From the NCBI RefSeq assembly GCF_016900045.1, contig NZ_JACSNP010000001.1, positions 124,001 through 188,000 on the forward strand: DNA of 64,000 bases. The letters are read 5' to 3'. Position numbers and translations under genes: made by a program. The notes beneath the pieces are model-generated. The model made no database searches, had not been told where the DNA came from, and saw only the letters and a program-made list of their open reading frames with translations. Shown here one piece after another: positions 25,984 to 34,680 of this stretch. Every line of letters starts with the position of its first letter. Positions within the stretch are counted from its first letter, which is position 1. Origin of the DNA: Fusobacterium mortiferum (GTDB lineage: Bacteria > Fusobacteriota > Fusobacteriia > Fusobacteriales > Fusobacteriaceae).

Positions 25984-27285
25984 ATGGAAAACACAGGAAT
26001 GCTAGAAAGACTGTATAAGATTTCTGAAAGAGGAAGTACAGTAAAACAAGAGGTGATAGGAGGATTAACTACATTCTTAGCTATGTCTTATATCATCTTT
26101 GTTAACCCTTCAATTTTAGGAATGACTGGAATGGACAAGGGAGCTTTAATAACTGTAACTTGTTTAGCATCAGCACTGGCAACAATAATATCAGGAGTAT
26201 GGGCAAATGCACCATTTGCATTAGCACCAGGAATGGGACTAAACGCTTTCTTTACTTTTACTCTAGTATTAGGAAGAGGATTATCTTGGGAAACATCATT
26301 AGGTATTGTTTTTATGTCTGGAGTTTTCTTCTTTTTCTTATCTTTAGGTGGAATTAGAGAAAAAATAGCTAATGCTATTCCAATACCATTAAAGATAGCT
26401 GTTGGAGGAGGAATAGGATTATTCATAACATTTATTGGACTTATAAATATGGGACTTGTAGTAGCTAATCCAGCTACTATAGTAGGACTTGGAGAAATGA
26501 AAATAACAACTATTATAGGTATCGTAGGACTAATAGTAGCAATAGTTTTAGAAATAAAACAAGTAAAAGGTGGAATGTTATTAGGAATAGTTGTAACTAC
26601 AGTATTAGGATTTGTAACAGGGAATATAGCTGTTCCAGAAAAAATAGTATCTTTACCACCTAGTATTGCACCAATAGCTGGAAAGTTAGATATCGTAGGA
26701 GCTTTTAAACTATCTTTAATAGGACCAATATTTTCATTTATGTTTGTAGATTTATTTGATACATTAGGAACTTTAATATCTTGTTCAAGACAAGCTGGAA
26801 TACTTGATAAAGATGGAAAGATTAAAGGATTTGGAAGAATGCTTTATACAGATGTACTTTCTACAATGGTAGGAGCAGTTTTAGGTACAAGTACAGTTAC
26901 AACTTATGTTGAATCAGCAGCAGGAGTAGCAGTAGGAGCTAAAACTGGACTTGCTTCAGTAGTAACAGGAATAATGTTCCTATTTGCATTATTCTTCTCG
27001 CCATTAGTAGCTGTTGTACCTGGTTATGCTACAGCATCTGCTCTTATAATAGTTGGTGTATATATGTTTAAACAAGTTAGAGATTTAGATTTTGGAGATC
27101 TTAAAACTTTATTCCCATGTTTTATAATAATAGTAATGATGCCACTTACTTATAGTATAAGTACAGGACTAAGTTTAGGATTCTTATCATATATATTTAT
27201 CCATGTAATAACAGGAGATTTCAAAAAACTAAATATAACATTAATATTTATTGGAGTACTTTGTTTAGTAAATTTATTAGTATAA
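25984..27285 (+). CDS. NCS2/AzgA family purine permease
   Basis: This 433-residue inner-membrane protein has 12-14 predicted helices and imports adenine, guanine or hypoxanthine by proton symport. Family marks are TFLAMSYIIFVNPSIL, WANAPFALAPGMGLNAFFT, FMFVDLFDTLGTLISC and GTSTVTTYVESAAGVAVGAKTGL, which form the substrate site in PbuG/GhxP-type permeases. GGAGG precedes the ATG. No purine riboswitch is visible in the 29-base gap upstream; it may be the last gene of the preceding block. Confidence 0.92.
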   Translation: MENTGMLERLYKISERGSTVKQEVIGGLTTFLAMSYIIFVNPSILGMTGMDKGALITVTCLASALATIISGVWANAPFALAPGMGLNAFFTFTLVLGRGLSWETSLGIVFMSGVFFFFLSLGGIREKIANAIPIPLKIAVGGGIGLFITFIGLINMGLVVANPATIVGLGEMKITTIIGIVGLIVAIVLEIKQVKGGMLLGIVVTTVLGFVTGNIAVPEKIVSLPPSIAPIAGKLDIVGAFKLSLIGPIFSFMFVDLFDTLGTLISCSRQAGILDKDGKIKGFGRMLYTDVLSTMVGAVLGTSTVTTYVESAAGVAVGAKTGLASVVTGIMFLFALFFSPLVAVVPGYATASALIIVGVYMFKQVRDLDFGDLKTLFPCFIIIVMMPLTYSISTGLSLGFLSYIFIHVITGDFKKLNITLIFIGVLCLVNLLV

Positions 27286-27470
27286 TTTAAAAATGTTTAC
27301 AGGTTAATGTATACTTAGAGGCTATATAAAATAAGAGTTTATTCACTATATTGATATTGTTTATGTGATGTATATATATCATTAATTTGACAAAGTTTGG
27401 ATATTATAGTAAATTCTTAAATGTATAATAGAGGTTTCATTATTTAAAAAAAGTAAGTATTTTAGTAATT

Positions 27471-27503
27471 AGAGTATTGTGAGAAGTTTTTCCACAATAC
27501 TCT
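27471..27503. repeat. Perfect 11-base dyad upstream of dppA
   Basis: AGAGTATTGTG (27471-27481) and CACAATACTCT (27493-27503) are perfectly complementary around an 11-base loop. It is followed by A residues, so it is not a plus-strand terminator, and there is no suitable minus-strand gene. The right arm overlaps the candidate -35 box of dppA, so a repressor operator is the simplest reading. The rest of the 288-base gap (27286-27573) is AT-rich sequence with no other clear feature. Confidence 0.6.
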
Positions 27504-27519
27504 AAAAAAATATTATAAT
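27491..27519 (+). promoter_or_regulatory. Candidate dppA promoter
   Basis: TCCACA (27491-27496), a 17-base spacer and TATAAT (27514-27519). The -35 lies in the right arm of the perfect dyad. A second candidate, TTGACA (27387-27392) with TAAATT at 17 bases, lies further upstream and would place the dyad in the leader. Confidence 0.5.
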
Positions 27520-27573
27520 TGAAAAATTTTTTTTAAAAAAGTGAAATATAAAAAAGTAGGAGGAAGTTTAGTT

Positions 27574-29100
27574 ATGAAAAGAAAATTTTATTTAGCACTA
27601 GTAGCACTATTATCAGTTTTCTTATTCGTTGCTTGCGGTGGAGATAAAGAAACTGCCAAAAAAGATAAGGATACAATAGTAGTGGCAAATGGAGCAGATG
27701 CTAAATCTTTAGATCCACATGCTACTAATGATGCACCATCATCAAGAGTAACAGTACAAATTTATGACAGATTAGTAGAACAAGATGATAATATGAATAT
27801 AGTTCCAAGTCTTGCAGAGTCATGGGAACAACCAGATGGAAAAACAACTATATTTCATTTAAGAAAGGGAGTAAAATTTCATAATGGTGAAGAATTAAAA
27901 GCATCAGATGTAAAATTTTCTTTAGATAGAATGAAAGCATCTCCTCAAGTTTCTCATATTATAGGTACTGTAGATAAGGTAGAAGTAATAGATGATTATA
28001 CAGTAAAAGTAACAACTGTAGAACCATTTGGAGCTTTATTAAACCACTTAACACACCCTACAGCAGCTATTTTAAATGAGAAAGCTGTAAAAGAGAGTAG
28101 AGATTCATATGGACAACATCCAGTAGGAACAGGACCATATAAATTCGTATCTTGGCAATCAGGAGATAAAATAGTATTAGAAGCTAACCCAGATTATTTC
28201 TTAGGAGTAACTCCTATAAAATATGCAATATTTAGACCAGTTAGTGAAGCATCTAACAGAACAATAGGTATAGAAACTGGTGAACTTGATATTGCTTATG
28301 ATATTGAGGGATTAGATAGAGAAAAATTAAAAACTGATAATTCAATAGTATTCTTAGAAGAGCCTTCTTTTGGAATTGATTATATAGGATTCAATACAAA
28401 AAAAGCTCCTTTCAATAATGTTAAGGTAAGACAAGCAATAGCTTTAGCAATTAATGCAGATGATTTTATTACTGCTGTTTATAAAGGATCAGGAGAGAAA
28501 GCAAACTCATTAATTGGACCAAAAGTATTTGGATACACAACAGATGCTAAAGCTTGGGAATACAATGTAGAGAAAGCTAAAAAACTTTTAGCAGAAGCTG
28601 GATATCCAAATGGATTTAAAACAAAAATTTGGGTAAATGAAAATGTTGAAAGAAGAGATATAGCTATAATTCTTCAAGCTCAATTAAAAGAGATTGGAAT
28701 AGATGTTGCAGTTGAAACACTTGAGTGGGGAGCATATTTAGATGGAACAGCTAGAGGAGACCATGATATGTTCATGCTAGGTTGGGTAACTGTAACAGGA
28801 GATGCTGATTATGGATTATTCCCATTACTTCACACTTCAAGTTTTGGTGGAGCTGGAAACAGAGCATTCTATTCTAACCCACATGTTGATGAGCTATTAT
28901 CAAAAGCTAGAGTATCTATAGATCAAGATGAAAGAAAAGAATTATATAGAGAAGTACAAATTATAGCTCAAGAAGAGGTTCCATATTATGTAACTGCATA
29001 TAAAGCACAAAATGCAGCATTACAAAAAAATATAGAAAACTTTAAACTTAAACCAGCAGGACATCATAGACTTTATGGAGTAAAATTTAAAGAAAATTAA
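27574..29100 (+). CDS. dppA: Dipeptide/oligopeptide ABC substrate-binding lipoprotein
   Basis: This 508-residue family 5 solute-binding protein delivers peptides to DppBCDF. It has a lipoprotein signal peptide ending FLFVAC, with C21 as the lipidated residue. Family marks are the early LDPHATND and the EPFGALLNHLTHP, GTGPYKFVSW and KKAPFNNVKVRQAIALAIN segments. An in-frame GTG at 27541 exists, but TAGGAGGAAG at 27557-27566 and the signal peptide fix the ATG at 27574. The gene is separated from the permeases by a hairpin that could lower downstream expression. The exact peptide preference is unknown. Confidence 0.93.
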   Translation: MKRKFYLALVALLSVFLFVACGGDKETAKKDKDTIVVANGADAKSLDPHATNDAPSSRVTVQIYDRLVEQDDNMNIVPSLAESWEQPDGKTTIFHLRKGVKFHNGEELKASDVKFSLDRMKASPQVSHIIGTVDKVEVIDDYTVKVTTVEPFGALLNHLTHPTAAILNEKAVKESRDSYGQHPVGTGPYKFVSWQSGDKIVLEANPDYFLGVTPIKYAIFRPVSEASNRTIGIETGELDIAYDIEGLDREKLKTDNSIVFLEEPSFGIDYIGFNTKKAPFNNVKVRQAIALAINADDFITAVYKGSGEKANSLIGPKVFGYTTDAKAWEYNVEKAKKLLAEAGYPNGFKTKIWVNENVERRDIAIILQAQLKEIGIDVAVETLEWGAYLDGTARGDHDMFMLGWVTVTGDADYGLFPLLHTSSFGGAGNRAFYSNPHVDELLSKARVSIDQDERKELYREVQIIAQEEVPYYVTAYKAQNAALQKNIENFKLKPAGHHRLYGVKFKEN

Positions 29101-29117
29101 TCTAGAGAAGTTATATA

Positions 29118-29144
29118 GGCTGTGTCTTAAAAGATACAGCCTTT
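29118..29144 (+). terminator. Hairpin between dppA and dppB, probable partial terminator
   Basis: GGCTGTGTCTT and AAGATACAGCC form an 11-base stem with one G-U pair and a very tight loop, followed by four T. The short T-tract and intact genes downstream suggest partial termination that would leave the binding protein in excess over the permeases. Confidence 0.7.
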
Positions 29145-29170
29145 TAATGTAAAATAAAAATTTAAAAGAA

Positions 29171-29211
29171 AGGAGAAGACACCTAAAACATAGAGTGTCA
29201 AAAAAGATATG
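29171..29211 (+). promoter_or_regulatory. Hairpin between Shine-Dalgarno and start codon of dppB
   Basis: AGGAG (29171-29175) lies 33 bases before the dppB ATG (29209), far beyond the normal distance. The intervening GACAC (29178-29182) and GTGTC (29195-29199) can pair; folding them would bring AGGAG to about 11 bases from the ATG. No alternative in-frame start exists, because TAG occurs at 29191-29193. Confidence 0.45.
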
Positions 29212-30135
29212 CACAAATATGTATTAAAAAGAATTTTACTACTTATTCCTGTATTATTAGGAGTATCATTATTAGTTTTTGCTATCATGTCTTTAACACC
29301 AGGAGACCCAGCACAATTAATATTAGGAGAAAATGCACCAAGAGAAGCTGTTTTAAAATTGAGAGAAGAGATGGGATTAAATGATCCGTTTTTTATACAA
29401 TATCTTAGATTCGTAAAAAATGCAATATTAGGTGATTTTGGAAGATCATATACAACTGGTAGAGAGGTATTTGGAGAGATATTTGCAAGATTCCCAAATA
29501 CATTTATCTTAGCAATATTAGGAATAATTATCTCTGTTTGTATAGGTATTCCAATTGGTATAATCTCTGCAACTAGACAATACTCTTTCCTAGATAGTTT
29601 TAGTATGATAATAGCATTACTAGGAGTATCAATGCCAGTATTCTGGTTAGGATTAATGTTAATTTTAATGTTCTCAGTAAAGCTAGGATGGCTACCATCT
29701 GGAGGATTTGATGGCTTTAAGAGTATCATACTACCTGCAGTAACACTAGGTGTAGGATCTGCAGCAATCATAACGAGAATGACTCGTTCTTCTATGCTTG
29801 AAGTAATAAGACAAGACTACATAAGAACAGCAAGAGCAAAAGGTGTTGCTGAAAAAGTAGTTATAAATAAACATGCTTTAAAAAATGCTCTTATTCCAAT
29901 AATTACAGTTGTAGGATTACAATTTGGTAACCTATTAGGAGGAGCAGTTTTAACAGAATCAGTTTACTCATGGCCAGGTGTAGGAAGATTGATGGTAGAT
30001 GCTATCAGACAAAAGGATACACCAACAGTATTAGCAGCAGTTGTTTTCTTAGCTGCAGCATTCAGTGTGGTAAACTTATTGGTAGATATATTATATGCTT
30101 ATGTTGATCCTAGAATTAAATCTCAATATAAGTAG
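29209..30135 (+). CDS. dppB: Dipeptide ABC transporter permease DppB
   Basis: This 308-residue inner-membrane permease has six predicted helices. It begins with YVLKRILLLIPVLLGVSLLVF, and the FGRSYTTGREVFGEIFARFPNT segment is typical of the DppB/OppB family. The EAA coupling loop is VIRQDYIRTARAKGVAEKVVINKHALKNAL, where the ATPases dock (given here only as a landmark at about residues 200-229). The start is forced by an upstream stop. dppC follows after 15 bases. Confidence 0.94.
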   Translation: MHKYVLKRILLLIPVLLGVSLLVFAIMSLTPGDPAQLILGENAPREAVLKLREEMGLNDPFFIQYLRFVKNAILGDFGRSYTTGREVFGEIFARFPNTFILAILGIIISVCIGIPIGIISATRQYSFLDSFSMIIALLGVSMPVFWLGLMLILMFSVKLGWLPSGGFDGFKSIILPAVTLGVGSAAIITRMTRSSMLEVIRQDYIRTARAKGVAEKVVINKHALKNALIPIITVVGLQFGNLLGGAVLTESVYSWPGVGRLMVDAIRQKDTPTVLAAVVFLAAAFSVVNLLVDILYAYVDPRIKSQYK

Positions 30136-30150
30136 TAAGGGGGATAAATA

Positions 30151-31026
30151 ATGTCGAATATAAATACTTCAAATAAAAAAAGAAGTCAATGGTTAGAAGT
30201 ATGGAGAAGATTAAAAAGAAATAAGATGGCAGTTTTAGGATTAGTAATCTTAATAATTCTTGTTTTACTTGCTGTATTTGCTAATGTAATAGCAAATTAT
30301 GATAATGTAGTTATAAAGCAAAATTTATCACAAAGATTACAAGCTCCAAGTGCTGCACATTGGTTGGGAACAGATGAATTTGGAAGAGATATATTTGCAA
30401 GACTTGTACATGGAACAAGAGTTTCTTTACAAGTTGGTATTATAGCTGTTGGAATTTCAATAGTAATAGGTGGAATTTTAGGAGCAATAGCTGGTTATTA
30501 TGGTGGAAAATTAGATAATATAATAATGAGAATTATGGATATATTCTTAGCTGTACCAAGTATATTACTAGCAATTGCAATAGTTTCAGCATTAGGACCA
30601 AGTATTTTAAACTTAATGTTAGCTATTAGTATTTCAAGTGTTCCAAGTTATGCAAGAATAGTTAGAGCATCAGTTCTTTCAATTAGAGACCAAGAGTTTA
30701 TAGAAGCAGCTAAAGCGATTGGAGCAAGTAATACAAGAATTATATTTAGACACATAATTCCTAACTCATTAGCTCCTGTTATTGTTCAAGCAACATTAGG
30801 AGTTGCAAGTGCAATATTATCAACAGCAGGTTTAAGTTTTATAGGACTTGGAATTCAACCGCCAGCTCCAGAGTGGGGATCTATGCTATCTGGAGGTAGA
30901 CAATACCTAAGATATGCTTGGTGGGTAACAACTTTCCCAGGAGTTGCTATAATGATAACAATTCTTTCTCTTAACCTATTGGGAGACGGATTAAGAGATG
31001 CCTTAGACCCAAGATTGAAACAGTAG
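30151..31026 (+). CDS. dppC: Dipeptide ABC transporter permease DppC
   Basis: This 291-residue second permease has an N-terminal cytoplasmic segment with WRRLKRNKMAVLGL, then six helices. Family marks are HWLGTDEFGRDIFARLVHGTR (residues about 71-90), the EAA-type loop EFIEAAKAIGASNTRIIFRH and the C-terminal NLLGDGLRDALDPRLKQ. All of this is standard for DppC/OppC. Confidence 0.95.
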   Translation: MSNINTSNKKRSQWLEVWRRLKRNKMAVLGLVILIILVLLAVFANVIANYDNVVIKQNLSQRLQAPSAAHWLGTDEFGRDIFARLVHGTRVSLQVGIIAVGISIVIGGILGAIAGYYGGKLDNIIMRIMDIFLAVPSILLAIAIVSALGPSILNLMLAISISSVPSYARIVRASVLSIRDQEFIEAAKAIGASNTRIIFRHIIPNSLAPVIVQATLGVASAILSTAGLSFIGLGIQPPAPEWGSMLSGGRQYLRYAWWVTTFPGVAIMITILSLNLLGDGLRDALDPRLKQ

Positions 31027-31047
31027 TTAATGTAGGAGGAAGTATCA

Positions 31048-32037
31048 ATGAGTAAATTATTAGAAATAAAAGATTTAACTATACAGTATGTAACTGAAGA
31101 TGAAGTAGTTTCTGCTGTAAATGGACTTGAGATAGAGTTAGAAGAGGGAGAAACGATTGGACTTGTTGGAGAAACAGGAGCAGGAAAAACAACAACTGCT
31201 CTTGGAATAATGGGATTAGTTCCAAATCCTCCTGGAAAAATATTAAGTGGAAAGATTACTTTTGAAGGTAAGGATTTACTTTCTTTATCGGAAGAAGAGA
31301 TGAGAAATATCAGAGGAAATAAAATATCAATGATATTCCAAGATCCAATGACATCACTAAATCCAGTAATGACAGTTGGAGAGCAAATTGCTGAAGTAAT
31401 AGAGATACATGAGCAATTAGGAAAAGAAAAATCTTTTGAAAAAGCAAAAGAGATGTTAGAATTAGTTGGAATTCCAGGAGCAAGAGCAAATGATTTCCCA
31501 CATCAATTCTCTGGTGGAATGAAGCAAAGGGTTGTTATAGCTATTGCTTTAGCTTGTAATCCAAAACTTCTAATAGCTGATGAACCAACAACAGCTCTAG
31601 ATGTTACTATTCAGGCACAAGTACTAGATTTAATGAATGATCTAAAAGAGAAGTTTAAAACAGCAATGATACTTATAACACATGATCTTGGAGTAGTTGC
31701 TCAAGTATGTGATAAGGTAGCTATAATGTATGCTGGAGAGATAGTAGAAGCAGGAAGTTTAATAGATGTATTTGAAAATCCAAAACACCCATATACTCAT
31801 GGATTATTTGGATCTATACCAAGTCTTGATGAAGAGTGTGATAGATTAAAACCAATACAAGGACTTATGCCAGATCCTACAAACCTTCCATCAGGATGTA
31901 AATTCCACCCTAGATGTCCACATGCAACTGAACTTTGTTCAAAAGAGCAACCAAGAGTTACAGAGATAGAAGCTGGACATAAAGTAAGATGTCTTATATG
32001 TGAAGGAAAAGTAAAGGCTATAGGGGAGGAAAAATAA
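31048..32037 (+). CDS. dppD: Dipeptide ABC transporter ATPase DppD
   Basis: This 329-residue ATPase has Walker A GETGAGKTTT (about residues 38-47), the Q-loop MIFQDPMTSLNPVMTVGEQ, the signature FSGGMKQRVVIAIALAC, Walker B LLIADEPTTALDVT and the H-loop ITHDLGVVAQ. The C-terminal extension carries the four-Cys oligopeptide-transporter motif (GCKFHPRC...C...C). It is two bases from dppF. Confidence 0.95.
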   Translation: MSKLLEIKDLTIQYVTEDEVVSAVNGLEIELEEGETIGLVGETGAGKTTTALGIMGLVPNPPGKILSGKITFEGKDLLSLSEEEMRNIRGNKISMIFQDPMTSLNPVMTVGEQIAEVIEIHEQLGKEKSFEKAKEMLELVGIPGARANDFPHQFSGGMKQRVVIAIALACNPKLLIADEPTTALDVTIQAQVLDLMNDLKEKFKTAMILITHDLGVVAQVCDKVAIMYAGEIVEAGSLIDVFENPKHPYTHGLFGSIPSLDEECDRLKPIQGLMPDPTNLPSGCKFHPRCPHATELCSKEQPRVTEIEAGHKVRCLICEGKVKAIGEEK

Positions 32038-32039
32038 TA

Positions 32040-33014
32040 ATGGAAAATAAAGTATTATTAGAAGTAAAAAATCTAAAAAAATATTTCAATACTCCTAAGG
32101 GACTTTTACATGCAGTTGATGATATAAACTTCACTATATGTGAAGGAAAAACACTTGGAGTGGTTGGAGAATCAGGATGTGGAAAATCTACAACTGGAAG
32201 AGTAATTTTAAGACTTCTTGAGGCTACAGATGGGGAGATCCTATTTGAGGGAGAGAATATAAGAAATTATTCAAAAGAGCAAATGAGAGAGATGAGAAAG
32301 AAAATGCAAATCATATTCCAAGACCCATTTGCATCTTTAAATCCAAGAATGACAGTAAGTGAGATTATAGCAGAACCATTAGTAATACATAAGATATGTA
32401 AATCTAAAGCTGAATTAGAAGCTAGAGTAAAAGAGCTTATGGATACAGTTGGACTTAGTGAAAGACTTATGAATACTTATCCTCATGAATTAGATGGAGG
32501 AAGAAGACAAAGAATAGGAATAGCAAGAGCATTAGCTTTAAAACCTAAATTTATAGTTTGTGATGAGCCAGTATCAGCTCTTGACGTATCAATTCAAGCA
32601 CAAGTTCTAAACCTAATGAAAGATTTACAAGAGGAATTTGGACTTACATACATGTTTATAACTCATGACTTATCAGTTGTAAAACATTTCTCTGATGATA
32701 TAGCTGTAATGTATCTAGGACAATTAGTTGAAAAAGCACCGTCTAAGATGCTTTTCAAAAATCCAATACACCCATATACAAAAGCTTTATTATCAGCAAT
32801 TCCAGTACCAAGTGTAAGAAAGAAAATGGAAAGAATAAAACTTCAAGGAGAGATAACTTCACCTATCAATCCAGATAAAGGATGTAGATTTGCTAAGAGA
32901 TGTGTGTATGCAAAGGATATTTGTAGACAACAAGAGCCAGCATTGAAAGAGGTAGGAGAAGGACACTTCTTTGCTTGTCATCTAGCTGAAGAGTTAGGAT
33001 TTGTAGAAAAATAG
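32040..33014 (+). CDS. dppF: Dipeptide ABC transporter ATPase DppF
   Basis: This 324-residue second ATPase has Walker A GESGCGKSTT, Walker B FIVCDEPVSALDVSIQ and the H-loop FITHDLSVVKH. Its ABC signature reads ELDGGRRQRIGIARALA in place of LSGGQ; this variant also occurs in other DppF/OppF proteins, so it does not imply loss of function. The C-terminal four-Cys motif (GCRFAKRC...C...C) is present. It is the last gene of the operon, followed by a strong terminator. Confidence 0.94.
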   Translation: MENKVLLEVKNLKKYFNTPKGLLHAVDDINFTICEGKTLGVVGESGCGKSTTGRVILRLLEATDGEILFEGENIRNYSKEQMREMRKKMQIIFQDPFASLNPRMTVSEIIAEPLVIHKICKSKAELEARVKELMDTVGLSERLMNTYPHELDGGRRQRIGIARALALKPKFIVCDEPVSALDVSIQAQVLNLMKDLQEEFGLTYMFITHDLSVVKHFSDDIAVMYLGQLVEKAPSKMLFKNPIHPYTKALLSAIPVPSVRKKMERIKLQGEITSPINPDKGCRFAKRCVYAKDICRQQEPALKEVGEGHFFACHLAEELGFVEK

Positions 33015-33052
33015 GAAATAGTTAAATTAGCGGGGTTTAAAATTAAAATAGA

Positions 33053-33102
33053 AAGAGGGATAGTAGTTGAAAAGATTCCAGATACTATCCCTCTTAATTT
33101 TT
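33053..33102 (+). terminator. Rho-independent terminator of the dpp operon
   Basis: AAGAGGGATAGTA (33053-33065) and TACTATCCCTCTT (33083-33095) form a perfect 13-base stem with a 17-base loop, followed by AATTTTTTA. Confidence 0.9.
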
Positions 33103-33159
33103 TATAAATTATATAATTCTTGACGTTTATTTGGAATTATTTCAATAGTCGAGTAAGTA

Positions 33160-33191
33160 TAAAAAAAGGGAGAAGATCTAAAATCTTCTCC
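33160..33191 (-). terminator. Rho-independent terminator of the cystine transporter operon
   Basis: Read on the minus strand, GGAGAAGAT (33191-33183) and ATCTTCTCC (33177-33169) form a perfect 9-base stem with a 5-base loop, followed by CTTTTTTT. Confidence 0.88.
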
Positions 33192-33218
33192 TATTTTGAA
33201 TAAACTATTAAGTTTTTA

Positions 33219-34643
33219 TTATTCCATTTCAGCAGATGAAGCTTCATTTCCTGCGTTAGGATCATTATAAGTATTCATATTGATTAATCCTAAGCTCTTA
33301 TCTACCATTAATGCGTTAGTAACTGAACCGATAACGTTTAACATAGTTCTTGGCATATCTATGATAGGATCTATAGCAAGGATAGGGTTGATTAATGGGA
33401 ATAGAGCAGCAAGTCCTGTTCCTGATAATCCAACTGAAGCAGCCATTGTAGCTGTACCAGGTATTCCAGCTATTCCTAGAGAACTGATAGCAACAACTAT
33501 AATAGCCATAGCAAACATAGTCATATCAATTGAGTGTCCACTCATATGAGTAACGAATACGATTGTTAAAGCAGGGAATATTCCAGCACATCCTTGCATT
33601 CCTGCTGTAGTTCCGAAACTTCCAACAAAGCTAGCTGTAGACTCAGTAACACCTAATTTGTTAGTTAAAGTAGAGATAGTTACTGGTAAACATCCAACAC
33701 TTGATCTAGAAGTGAAAGCTAGTAAAAGTAATGATGTACATTTTTTTACATAAGTAAATGGGTTCATTCCAAATACAGCAACAGCTATCATTTGAACAAC
33801 AAACATAACAGCAACTGCAAGGTAAAGAACAACTATAAATTTACCAACTTCAGCTATAGCATGAACACCTTTTTGAGCTATTGTGTTAGCAAGTAATGGT
33901 ACAACAGCAGCTGGCATCCATTTTATGATACTCATAGCCATAGAAACAATAATTTTTTGGAAAGCATTTATTAAATCAAAGAAAGGTTTAACTATAGCCA
34001 TATATTTCTTTGACATTCTCTTAGCAGCAACTCCAACGATTGAAGAGAAGATTACTAAACCAACGATGTTTAAGTTAACCATTGCTTCAACTGGGTTAGA
34101 AGGGATAAGAGCTTTTAATGTGTCAACGATATTCTTAACTTCTCTGATTTGTCTTCCACCTTCAGTGATAACAGAAGTAGCCTCATCAAATTTTCCAACT
34201 TTGAATAAAATTCCGAAAACTAATCCAACTGCAACAGAAATAGCAACCATAGCTAAAGATATAGTAAGAGTTCTCTTTACTAATGATCCAAGGTTTGCAT
34301 CTTCTTTCATGTTGATAATAACGTGGATGATAGAAACCATAACTAGAGGAATAACAAGCATTCTAATTAAAGAGATGAATCCTCCACCAAGTAAGCTATA
34401 CCATAAAGTAGTTTCTCTAACGAATGTAAGTTTCATAGGATCATGAGGGAATCCAGCAACAACTTGAATAACTAATCCTAAGATTAATCCTATAAAAGTA
34501 GCAGTCATAACTTTAGCTGAGAAGTTAAATTTTTCCTTTGGTAATCTGTTGATAACCATGATTATAGCAACTAGTGCTATTAAGAAAATGATAGTTTTGA
34601 TATCACTAATCATTAAAAATTGTTTAAAAAATACGCTATTCAT
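33219..34643 (-). CDS. tcyP: TcyP-like L-cystine/dicarboxylate symporter (DAACS family)
   Basis: This 474-residue inner-membrane symporter belongs to the glutamate-transporter fold family and is closest in style to the TcyP/YdjN sodium:cystine transporters. Marks are GGGFISLIRMLVIPLVMVSI in the N-terminal half, the re-entrant AFTSRSSVGCLPVTI loop (a Ser-rich HP1) and FGTTAGMQGCAGIFPALTI in the HP2 region, and GIPGTATMAASVGLSGTGL. These match TcyP better than GltP/DctA, whose HP1 differs. GGAGAG precedes the ATG. It follows the flavoprotein gene on the same strand after 37 bases, so the two are likely co-transcribed. Confidence 0.85.
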   Translation of the reverse strand: MNSVFFKQFLMISDIKTIIFLIALVAIIMVINRLPKEKFNFSAKVMTATFIGLILGLVIQVVAGFPHDPMKLTFVRETTLWYSLLGGGFISLIRMLVIPLVMVSIIHVIINMKEDANLGSLVKRTLTISLAMVAISVAVGLVFGILFKVGKFDEATSVITEGGRQIREVKNIVDTLKALIPSNPVEAMVNLNIVGLVIFSSIVGVAAKRMSKKYMAIVKPFFDLINAFQKIIVSMAMSIIKWMPAAVVPLLANTIAQKGVHAIAEVGKFIVVLYLAVAVMFVVQMIAVAVFGMNPFTYVKKCTSLLLLAFTSRSSVGCLPVTISTLTNKLGVTESTASFVGSFGTTAGMQGCAGIFPALTIVFVTHMSGHSIDMTMFAMAIIVVAISSLGIAGIPGTATMAASVGLSGTGLAALFPLINPILAIDPIIDMPRTMLNVIGSVTNALMVDKSLGLINMNTYNDPNAGNEASSAEME

Positions 34644-34680
34644 TTTTAAAATATCTCTCCTTTTATTTTATATATTAAAT

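Noticed and set aside
29127-29771. 214-codon minus-strand ORF over dppB
   Set aside because: It is antisense to a typical permease gene; the apparent protein has no recognisable motif and no start signal.
32040-33014. DppF with a broken ABC signature (LDGGRRQR)
   Set aside because: This variant is found in other DppF/OppF proteins, and all other ATPase motifs are intact, so it is not evidence of inactivation.
33883-34446. 187-codon plus-strand ORF inside tcyP
   Set aside because: It is antisense to a well-supported transporter. Ile/Thr-rich hydrophobic stretches result from complementing membrane-helix codons.
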